Assembly (NCBI GenBank): GCA_963978545.1
Contig: OZ021729.1
Coordinates: 85,974,670 to 86,038,669 of the forward strand
DNA length: 64,000 bases
From: Linyphia triangularis
Lineage: Eukaryota; Arthropoda; Arachnida; Araneae; Linyphiidae
Direction: 5' to 3'
Part shown: positions 37,201 to 49,200 of the stretch, piece after piece
How the letters are laid out: each line of letters begins with the position of its first letter
Numbering within the stretch: the first letter of the stretch is position 1
The notes under the pieces: model-generated
Told to the model about the DNA's origin: nothing
Databases searched by the model: none
The model's input: only the letters and a program-made list of their open reading frames with translations
Program-made: the position numbers and the translations under genes

Positions 37201-40200
37201 GTTGTAGTTTGATTCGTACTTGCTCGTCGTATTTCTTCCGCTCCGCGAGTACGACGAACTAAGTTTGATTTTCTGTGAGGCATTATTTGAAAAAAAAAAA
37301 AAAAGAAAAAAAAAACTAAAGCTGACCGATTAACTACTCCATTTCTATCATAAAACCTCTCTCACTATACTAAACTTCAACTTAACTAGACATCACTTAG
37401 ACGGTAGATCGTCACAGTGCTCATATGCATTTAATCCATTTTGGCGGCGTGAAAGCATAATGTTCGCCAAACCACAACAGAACAAAAGGCTCTAAGGTTT
37501 GGCGAGAATTATGTCTTCACTCCGCCAAAATGGATTAAATACCTATGAGCACTGAGACGATCTACCGTCTAAGTGATGTCTAGTTAAGTTGAAGTTTAGT
37601 ATATCTATGGAACACTACTCCAAGTTGCCATCACATGAAATGAATCGAACAATAACATTTTTATAAAGCTAGTGGTATTATGTAAAATAAAACAGTTTGA
37701 CAAAATGAAATATTAGTTGAAGAAACACGCTAGTAGACATATATAATAAAAATGGATCATATTCAATCAAGTTAAAAAGTGTTTGCTCGAATTTCAGCGC
37801 CTATGAAATCGGGATTCGTTCTTAAAGCGTAGCAGCTCTGTTTGCGGTCGCTGGGGATAGATCGGGCGACCTTTGTTTTTCCAGCCAGATGCTTTACCGC
37901 TACGCAAAAGAGTACTCCAATGCATAGAAGCTTTATCTGTTATTTGTATACGAGACCGCCACGTAGCCCCATCCCAGTGAGTCGCGAAGGGACTAACGAT
38001 TGAGTTGCCTGCGCATGAGTTGGGCACGTGGGGCAGTGGGTCGCCGGAGGTTTGCTTTCTGTTTTGGCAGTGAGTCGCCAAAGACACTGAGTTGATATTG
38101 TGGAAGTCGTGTAGTAATTTCAGAAGGAACCGATAGATGGCAGCAGGATTCAGTTGTCCGATAGCTACCAATAAAGCGAAGTAGCTTTGTTTGCGGTCGC
38201 TGGGAATACATCATGCGACCTTTACTTTAAAAGTCGGATGCTTTACCGCTATGCAAAAGAGCAGCCCAATGCATAGAAGCTTTATCGGTCATTTGTGCAC
38301 GAGACCGTCACAGTTCTCAAGATGCCAAACATAGCAAGTAATATTTTTTGGCAAGTTATAGAATAGCCCCTTTTGAAATCAGGGGAAAATAAGCAATTAC
38401 TTCGAAAGGAATACTAATTAAACAAACGGTTTGTGTATGATGATACTATAGAAAAAGAATTATGTAGTACACGAAGGAAGTGATAAGTAAGAGTAGGTAA
38501 ATAAAGTAATGTTACAAAAAAAAAAAATCCCGAAATGTGACGTCAAGTCTAACCAGCCAATGATGGAACGTTTTGTGGTTACGTCACGATTCCACTGTTT
38601 TTAAATTTTTTTCTTCTTTCGATATTTATTTAAATAATTTTTTAATCGCAATATAACTTACATATTCGGAATCAGCTTTTCTTTTTTTATTAGAATTTAT
38701 TGATTTTCACAATTTCAAAAAAAAAAAAAAAAACGCAATTTCTCCATTGTATTTCAATGGACGTAAATAAGTTAATCACCATTTTCCAGTAACCTTTCAT
38801 ACAAGAAAAGTACAAATCTGCTTAGCTTATTAAACATTCACTTGGAAAACTTAATCATTCTACCAAATTTATGTTTATTTATATTTTTAGCTAAGATATT
38901 CGAATACTTTTTAAAGCATACAACTCCCGAAGTTGAAAAACGAATACCTTTAACACAGAGCTCTATCCCCTAGATTACAATCCAGTGTGGCCTTGCCTAG
39001 AGCATCGCCCATCAACGATTGATTTTCAGTTGTTTCTCGCTCAAGAAAGAATAATGTAATGATTACTAATGATAATCGAATAACATTGCCAACTTAACCG
39101 GTTTTTTTTTGTTTTTTTTTTACCCATCATGGGTATGCTTCCCCCCCCCCCCCTCCCTAGTAGTAGTTTGTATTGGTTTAATACTAATTTTAGTATTTGG
39201 ATAAAAAATAAACTTATTCTTTTAACTTAATTCTTGAACTTTACTTAATTTTCTAACTTAAACTTATTGATTAAAATGTAAAAAAAAAAAAAAAAATCCA
39301 TATAATCACTTCCTACGAAAAAAACCCCACCAATTCCGCTTTTTGGCGAAAAAGCCCCAAAACAAAAGAATGCGTTGTCATCGACAACGAAGCTATTTAT
39401 CAAGTTTCTGCTGTATTGGATGACGAAAAGCATACCAAAGGTTCAAAGTGAATGTTCGCTGAGGCTCGGAATCCATGTTAAGCTGTACGTTTAACCCTGA
39501 TTAACCAGTGCACAAAAATAAGTAGCTGAACGTACAAACCAATCAGCCTATCTTTCGAAAAAATTTGAACGCTAAAAAAAAACAAATATAAACTTGTTTA
39601 ATCACTAACAAACCTCAATTTTTACAAATATATAATGATAATTTAAATTTAAATTTCCATTTACAATATTAATATTACGTACTGTCCAATATTTTTAAAC
39701 CAATATATACCGTAGCATTATTTCGTATCCAGTTTTAAGTCTTATTATTGTCAGTGAGAAATTCAGAAAGAAAATATCTCAAATCATTGTAGTGATAAGA
39801 AAGTGAATTTTACCTATTTCTTAATGTAGTTTTAAACAAAAAGCTTAAAAAAAGAGATGATAAAAATTAATGGAAAAACCTGCTAATATGGCGAACTACT
39901 TAACATAACTCTGGTTCAGAAGAGATCAACTATTGAATATGCAAAACTTCTAAGTACAGTACGGATTCTGCACCAAAACTAGTTTACATAAAACTGACGT
40001 ATCCAAGGACTCCGCACGGTCAAATGAGGCACCTGCTTATAGACTGCAATTTTTGGACCCCATCGAACATCATTCTGAATTTTTCACAGAAGTTGGAGAA
40101 AAGTGAGTAGATTACGAATCCACTGGTCTGCCGTGGCAAAAATGGCCGAAACTGATCAATAATCGACTTTTAATAAGTTGAATTAAATCCAATTGCCAAA

Positions 40201-43200
40201 TGCGCCATAACTTGCCAAATAATGGGCATTTTTTTTTTAATTTGGTAACCCTCACTCTTTAATTTTCAATTAAGAAGGTTACAGACAAGGAGGTTAGAAG
40301 AGAGAGGAGGTCCGAGCAAGCTTGGCGCGAAGAAGCAGACTTTGGCAACCCTACTCTCACTTGAACTAAGCCTATACAAACCGACTTTTTAGTACGCTCT
40401 TCTACGGGAAAAAACGTGGGTAGGGTTTGAAATTCTGCCAAATTTTTAATATAGTTTCTAAAAAAGCAATTTCTGTGGTTGTAGGCTATAGTTCAAGACC
40501 TGAACTATCAAATGGTATGCGTATTACTCTTCACAGCTAATAATTAAGCAATATTCAGAGGTTTTTAAATCCCTCTCACTAACTTCGATTTTGTATGATA
40601 CGTGCAAATCGATGGAGGGCTAATTACACATTTGCCGTCATCCAATCGAGAAAAAACTTATCAGATTGATTCGATGTTGATGACAATGCACTCACTTAAG
40701 TTTTGGGGGCTATTACTATCACTAAAAGACTGCTTTTACACACGCTACTATTGGACTAATTAGCCCACTTGCCATCCACCCATCAAGCTGAAACTTGGCA
40801 GATGGATTCGATTTGGATGACAATGCATTCCATCAAATTTTTAGGCGAGTCACTACCACTAAAAGGCCACTTTTACGTATGCTTTTTATTGACGCTTTGG
40901 TTTACTTATAAACCCTTTTCCTATCATGAGATTAAACATTTAAACTTAGCGGACGCACTCGTTGTCTATGAGAATGCTTTCTATTAAGTTTTGGGACTGT
41001 CACACAACGGCAGTTTTTACATGCGTTTCTATTGCCTTACGTTAGAATTATCAGTAGCCTTTACTCACGTACTATTATCCAGATACAAACCTTAATTCAA
41101 ACATGTTAAATTTTAGCAATATTTAATTACTGAAATCTTCTACTATTAAAGTTAAAGTGGAAAAATATTCAAAGGGCTAATTAACCCACTTGCCGTCATC
41201 TAATTGAACTGAGACTTGGCAGATGGACTCGTTGTGGATGAAAATTTAAAAAATGGATTCAATATTTTAAAGCCGACCAAACGGTATAGTGGTTAGCGTG
41301 CTAGCTTCTAGACCACGAGGTTGCGGGTTCCGAGTCCCGTGTTGGCATGGGTGTTTGTAAATGTATGTTGGCTTGTCTAATGACGAATGTTTCGGCGCAT
41401 TTTATAGCCCTCGTGATGCTGACGGCGCCAGATAATCTGAATACAACCAACCAACCAATATTTTAAAAAAATGGATACCAATATTTTCTTTACCTTTGCA
41501 CACTATGTAATGTAATCGTTTCGTAATCTATTGGAAATATTTTACACTAGCTGCATGGTTCCTCGTTGCGGATATCCATCATTGGTGTATAGGTCTCGTC
41601 TCAGCTTTTGGGGCTTTACTCGAAAAAAGGTTCATTGCCACGCAAATCCAAGCTCGCTTCGCCTGCTGGAAGTTTAATTGTAACATAAAAGCAGCTCGCT
41701 TCACTGGCTAAAAAGTTTATTGACACATAAGCACTGGCTCGCTTCACTCGTTCAAAGGTTAGTTGCTACGCAAACACAACTCTCTTCGCTCGCTGAAAAA
41801 TTCTTTGCTACGCCCTCACAGGCTTGCTTTGCTCGCTGGAAGGTTAATTTTATTGCGCAAGCATATGTTCACTTCGCTCACTGAAACTCGTACCTTACGC
41901 TTATTTGAAGTCACTTTATAAAGAAAAACTTTAAAAAAATTTAAATGTTAACATTTTGTTTAAGAAAATCAAAATTAGAAGGCAAGATCTACTAATGCCG
42001 AAAATTTCAGAGCTCTACGCTTATTTAAAATCACTTTATAAAAAAAGCTTAAAAAATTAATTAAAAAATATTAATTAAAGTTTTTGGTTGTTTACTTCTA
42101 TTGATTATTTCGTTTTCCGTGCGTCAAATTCCTAATGTCCGCTGAAATCTAAATCGTAGCTTTAATATACAATGGCTTACTTTTGAAGACTTCTCGGTGC
42201 TAATTTGTAAAGGGCAATTGAGGGTCCACTGTGGGTGGGCCTGAAACGAGATGCGAGAGCCGGTTCCCCCCCCCCCCCTGGTGGCGGGTGACAACCGCCC
42301 CTCTTTGTTAATTTGTAACGGACGATGGGTACAAGGGTCCGAAAACAAGTCCATTATCGCTCCGTGGCCTGAGGGAAGGATAGGAACAGAGAAAAGCCCC
42401 CTGCTATTGGGATTTCTAAGCAGAAGTTTTACGACTTGTCTATGAACAAGGCGGCTTCTTTTCTTAGTTCTTAAGGTATTTGGATTTCGAACTTTATGTT
42501 TGAAAAGAAAAGGTTGGTTGGTTGTATTCAGATTATCTGGCGCCGTCAGCAACACGAGGGCTATAATGCGCCGAAACATTTCGTCATTTAACAAACCAAC
42601 ATACATTTACAAACACCCATGCCTACACGGGACTCGAACCCGCAACCTCGCGGTCTAGAAGCCAGCACGCTAACCACTATACCGTTTGGTCGGCTTGAAA
42701 AGAAAAGGAATAATGGAAAAAACTTGGCTTTCTATTGAAAACTTTGGATGCTCTTTTTCGATTCGAATTTTGTTATAATAGTTTTACAAAACATTATTAT
42801 TGTAATATCATGGGTCATCAGATATCTACGTTGCTTTGGTTTAATTTATATTATTACTTATGAAGCTCTGATGTGTTTTTGGAATATTTTGCGTGATTGA
42901 AATACTTTTGTGAGAATTTTGTTTGAATTCAGTAATTAATTAAGAATAATTTCAATACTGTAATTCGCCAGAAATCAATATTAAAGTCGTATATTGTAAG
43001 AAAAAATTTATAAAAGAAGAGTAATGAAAAAAAAAATCCTGCCAATTTCTTTACTGCAAGATCTGTCACATTTGTTGCGGCATTGTCGGATGCCACTTTA
43101 AACTTTTTCCAATGTTCATGTATCTTTTGTTATAAAATTTCTTCTATTCATAAATTAGACTCATAATAAAATTCTCAGTTCAGTAATGAATAACTTTTTT

Positions 43201-46200
43201 CATGCATAACACTATCCTTTAAAATATAATGCACTGTACTAAATAATAACTAAAAAATATTATAATTTTTATTTATTTACCAATTAGAAGAGAAAATTCT
43301 TCAACGCAAATAAAAAAAAAAAGCTTTTAAAAAGCACTGAAACGGTTAACAATAATTATTATCATCAGTTTATATTGACATTATTATATAAACCTACATA
43401 ATAAAACTCAGAATTAAAAATTAACAGATTTATCTAAACTTTTACAAACTACAGAGAAATTACGGCGCCAGATTAGAGGAACCACCTTGAGTTATTTAAT
43501 AATGTAAACTTATTAAAGGGTAAATATCTGAAGTACCGAAAGAAAACTGTTCGATGATTTAATTATTTATCTCACTAACATCTTAAATTCAAGAAGTCTT
43601 TTTACTATTATAACTCATAAAAACAAAGTTTCTAATATAAATCCTTTATATATATGTTTTATGTGTTAAGTCACTGAACTCATATCAAGTTTTGATAATG
43701 TTTGATCACTAAGGGGAAAAAACAACATCTATTCCGAAATATTTACTAGTTTCAAAACTTGCTTGAATACATTTTCATCCACAGCGAGTCTATCTGGCAA
43801 GTTTCAGTCCAATTGGATGAAGTGTGATGTCATCAGAGGGCGACGATAGTAGCTTGTGTAAAAGCATTCTTTTATAATAGTGTCAGTCCCCAAAACTTAT
43901 AAACTTATAATACATTCTTAGTGACAATGAATCTGTCTATCAAATTTCAGCGCGATTGGATGACGGTAAGTGGATTTATTAGCATTCAGAAACGATAATA
44001 GAAGCCTGTGTTAAAGCGATCTTTTTGAGTGTCTGTGGCGGCCCCCAAAACTTGATACAATGTATTGGAATCTATATCAAATCAATCTGCAAAGTTTCAT
44101 TTCGACTGGATGACAGAACGGGTGTTAATAAAAAAAATCATTAGAAGTGACAATGTAGTGTCTGCAATAGCGGTCTTTAAGTGACAGCCCCCAAAACTTA
44201 ATAAAATGCATTGTCATCGATATCGAATCTATGTGACCAATTTCACCCGATTGGTTGGTTGGTTCGCTCAAAGACCTATTTTTATGCACAATAACGGCTA
44301 ATCAGGCCAGGATTTACAGCTTAACGTGGATTCTGAACCACAACGAACATCCATGGCAAAACCCGGATTCAAACCCGGCCTTTGGCATGCGTGGCCAGAG
44401 CGCTAACCACACCGCCATCAGGTTGGTCAGCCTGATTGGATGACGGTAAGAGGGTTAATTAGCCATTCGCAGATTTGTAGGTCACACACACACAAAATCG
44501 AAATTTATATAAACAATTTTTTAAAAAAGGTAATAATTTGTAAGTAACTGTCAGAACGAATGAAATACAATCATTTGATATAAGTTGAAACATATTGTGA
44601 CTTACCATAATTTCCAAATTTGCACCTGCATATTACATCTTATTATTTGTTTTTCAACCTTCTCGTATATTATACTTGTATGGACAAATCGCTATTCTCA
44701 GAAAAAAAAATCTAATGATTTTTAGAAGAATTTTGTTTATCGATACAAAAGTATCATCCTTTATGGTCCCCTGAGCAGACATCACCCCCCTTTCCGAATT
44801 GGGGTCAAGTCAATAACGCCACTGCTTATAAAGCAATGTTAAACAGTAAACAAGTCCATTTTATAATTGTTTTAGAATAATAAAAGCTACAAAAATAATA
44901 CTAACTCAACACAGATTCTCCCCCCAAACAACTTCCCAAACAAATTGGGAGAAGGGGGGGGGGGGGGGGGACAGAAGAAATTCTCTTTGACAAAGAGAAA
45001 AATGATATTGTATAAAACAGCGGTTTCTAACCTTTTTAGTTGTTCGGATCAACTATCTATATTATGAAAAAAATATAATGTACACGAAAAATTAAATTAT
45101 AATTTTTTATAAAGTGAGGAACTTGATTGCACTTGGCTGTTACAACAATTAGAAAACCAAAAAACAAGTGACCAAAGTTTAAAAAAAAAAATCATCGGAA
45201 TTTTTGACATTGTTTATCCCCCGTCAATGAGAGAGTCAATATCTAGATTAAAACTTAGCCATGCTGTTTAATTCACGCATTATTCACTATCGATGTTATT
45301 CACTCGTTACAACATAGAAAAATACAATCGAGTGGCTAGATTGTTTCCATCTTAAACCCTGAAGCTCCGATAATATTTATCTCGGCGATTCTCTACCAGA
45401 GTCCACGGCCCAGTACCGCGCTACTCGCGGTCCGTGGGGTAGGAACCGCTGGTAGAGAAAATCAACTAAGCTTGGCGCAGTTGGGAGTTTGGCGTCGAAA
45501 AGGGCTTAGTTGCTTGGCGAAAACGGCGATAAACCTGCTTCATAGGTACAACCGGTTTCGAATGGTTTTCCAGCTTGCTCACACCTCCTTCTCTTCTAAC
45601 CTCCTTGGTTACAGACGATTCGAATGTGTGGCTATGGCTTACTTGCATCTTTCATAAATGGGCCAAATTGGCAATAAACATTACGTCACTGATGACGATA
45701 CTGATGTCGCCAATTTGGCTTACTTTTAAAAGACAAGTTTTCCGAGCCAGAGATCAGAAATCGTTTGCGCTTTTTCTCATTGAAAATCAAAATGCAGGGG
45801 GTTGCCAGACGAAAAAGTTTTTTCTCTTTTTAGCAAGTTATGACTTATTTGGCAATCGGATTTTAATTCAACTCATTCCAAGTCAATTTTTGATCAGTTT
45901 CGGCCATTTTTGTCACGGCAGACCAGTGGATTCGTAATCTACTCACTTTTCTCCAAATTCTATAAAAAATTCAGAATGATGTTCGATGAAGTCCAAAAAC
46001 TGCAGTCGCCTCTCGGACTATTATATCTCATTTTATTTTGAGTCCTTACTTTTGTACTAAATGAAAAATTCTTTATTTTTCATTTACTTTATGGTTATTT
46101 CCTATTGCAATGATATTTATTTACTATCAGAAATTGTGTCTAAGAAAGTGCCGAAGATATATTTGTAGTATCAATTACCTAATATTATTTCAGCAATTGC

Positions 46201-49200
46201 GCATACCTTATGTAAAATTTTCCCTTGACATAAAAACTCGTTACAGGGAAGAACATGAGTTCGAAAGACTTGAAGCCAAAGCAGATTAAAACTTGAAGAA
46301 ATTTCTTCCGAAATAACTCTTCGCAGATTCTTTTACACCTCCAAAACTTCCCGTTCTAATAGACTCAATACAGCTCTTTACACAACAACAGAGCATAAGC
46401 AGCAGTTAAAAACTAGATACACAACTGCTAAAATCGACGCAAAAGACAATGCAATACAGTTCACTTTCGCAATACAGCTCTGTAAATGCTCGTTGAGAGA
46501 CAACTAACTAACTCCCCCGCTCTCTTTTGCCGGCCTTACATAGGAAAGCTTCCTTCGCGAATCTTCTAGAGATAGAAATTTGGAGAATTTTTCAGATCGC
46601 AGTCGAAAAGCCCTAAACAGGTACATGGGGACCGAAAGTGTCTCCAAATGGTCTCCAAGTCTGGCGCCAACTTGGCGAAATTGCCATTAACCATAATGTT
46701 AAATGGCCTTCTCCTTGTAAAACTCGCCGACCAAACGGTATAGTGGTTAGCGTGCTAGCTTCTGGACCGAGAGGTTACGGGTTACGAGTCCCGTGTAGGC
46801 ATGGGTGTTTGTAAATGTATGTTTGCTTGTCAAATGATGAATGTTTCGGCGCATTATAGCCCTCGTGTTGCTGACGGCGCCAGATAATCTGAAAACAACC
46901 AACCTTGTAAAACTCGTTTTCCAGCATTATCTCTGAATAACTCGTTTTCAAGCATTAAGGGACGCATTGCAGGAAAGCGAAGTAAAGACGAACCCTTTGC
47001 ACTGCCTTATGCGAAATGTACATAAATTTTCCTTTTTACATAATTAATTCTACGAAATATTTACAAATATACAGAAATTCGCAACAATATTCTTTGGTAT
47101 GAATGTCGGCTTACCTTCACCCCAGATGTCTTGGCACTGGGTCTTGAGAAGAGGGCACAATCCATGGAAGCAGTATCCGAGTCCACCAGAACAAATGGCG
47201 CCGTTTCTCTTGTAGAGATCGTCTGGACACTGAAAGCATTACAATGCGAACCTTGAATCGCTAATTTTGTGAAAAGAGGACTTTTATTAAAGGAGAAGGA
47301 AATAAACAGATGACTTTTTTTTTTTTTTAATTACAGTAGAATCACTATTAACCGACCTATTTCGGACCAAAGGTAGATCGGTTAAGCGAAAATTCCGGAT
47401 AAAAGAGAGTTGTAAAAAACAATAAAAAGTAAATGATTTTCGTTTATTGAATACAAGGTTTTTTAATGTTTTTTTTATGACATAGTTGTTGGAAATGAGT
47501 TTTTGTTGCAATAATCTTGATAATCTTTGTTTCGCTGCTCTATCCCGGAGTCTTTTTGAAGGCAACAGTTCAGGTTAGATCTGCATCCGAAGGTTGCTCT
47601 AACCATGTCAGTTCTTTAGAAAAACAGTCAAAAGCCTCACCATTACTTATGTAACTTTAGAGCGACGGAAAAGATTAAGTTTTAAAAAGGAACAAATGAT
47701 TTACTACTCATTTGGGAGATTTTTGATGTCGACTAAATGATTGCCGGTTAACAGAGAGTTCCGGATAAAGGAGGGACGGTTAATCGAGGTTCTACTGTAT
47801 ATTAACTTCGATTGTGTTTTTGGTTGTGTAAGTGGCTGTGTATGTAGATGGCGGTCAAATCTGCGGAGGCCTAATTAACGCCCTTGCCGTCATCCGATCG
47901 GACTGAAACTTGGAAGATAGATTCGATGTCGATCACAATGCATTCTATTATATTTTCGGCTGTAACTGTCACTAAAAGGCCGCTTTTATGGAATACTAAT
48001 AAACCAACTTGACGTCATCCAATCGCGCTAAAATAGCATTCAACCGATAATTGAAGAAACTCTTTCTTGTTGAATTTTTTTTTTTTTAATAAATAAATAA
48101 TGAAATTGTTTGAAGCGGAATAAATAAAAGATATTTAGATGTGAGTGCATAAATTCACGTTTATTTTTAATTAAAAAATTTTGAATACATTTTGCACACA
48201 TTTTGCTGATCGAAATGTTTTTGATATTTAAAATTAAATACAAACACTAAACACACGCTGTTTACTGAATCGGCGCTGCGTAAATTATATGAAAAATGGT
48301 AACGCATATAAAGGATTTACATTAAAAACTTTGTTTTTATAGATTATATTATTTAATTCAATTATTTGTCTGTGAAACATCTTTTATTGAAGCTCAGGCA
48401 GGATTTTGAATAAAATCTCATACGGACATATTTTATAACATTTAAATAAATTAACCTTCTTTTCCATACGAAAAATTTCAGGAAGACTCGAAAAAAGCAA
48501 ATATATCCAATGAAGCACAATGTATTTTAAGTTTAAAATTATATTCGAAAAATATCATAAGCCAGAACCAGATATTAACCTTAGAACTACAAACCCATTT
48601 TTTTTACCTGTAAACTACAAACCGGGGTAAATATTAACCTCAACGGGTTTTTTGCTCGTAAAACCGTTCTGAAAACAGTAATTTGACTTTTAAGTACATA
48701 ATTTTTTTTTTCTTTTTTCATGCTAAAGGGAATGATGAAGAGCAAAATCAATTTTTATCAAGGTTTAGTTGGCGAAAAATCGATTTGAAAAGCTAAAAGT
48801 GCCGAAAAATGGTCAAACCGTCAATTTAACAAACAAAAATTTATAACTATTTTTTTTAAACAACCGATTTTCAAATTTTCACTGGAATTTTAAAGAGGAC
48901 ACATGAGGCTTTTAGAAAAAAAAAAATAAGATCATGATTTTTTGCCAATAAAGTCTATTTATTTGGGACTTTGAAAATTAAAAAAAAATTAGCAATCTGA
49001 TCAATGGAAAAGTCAAATGAAAATCGATGAAATATTGGTTTCGGTTTCTGTCATTCAAACTGTAAAAAAAAGAGAAATTTGATACATATGAAATATTCAA
49101 AAGTAAAGTTACGATTTGACTTATTCAAAGGCACCACAATCGCTGCAGTAGATTACTCTGTGACTCTCGCAGGTCTGTCGCTTGCACTTAACTTACCTAC

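Noticed and set aside
42124..42606. 160-codon - strand frame
   Set aside because: Its N-terminal part is SINE-1 sequence read on one strand; the rest has no recognisable protein pattern.
44765..44830. Possible DNA transposon end (cgccactg, inverse of CAGTGGCG)
   Set aside because: No partner inverted repeat was found within a few kilobases, so it cannot be delimited.
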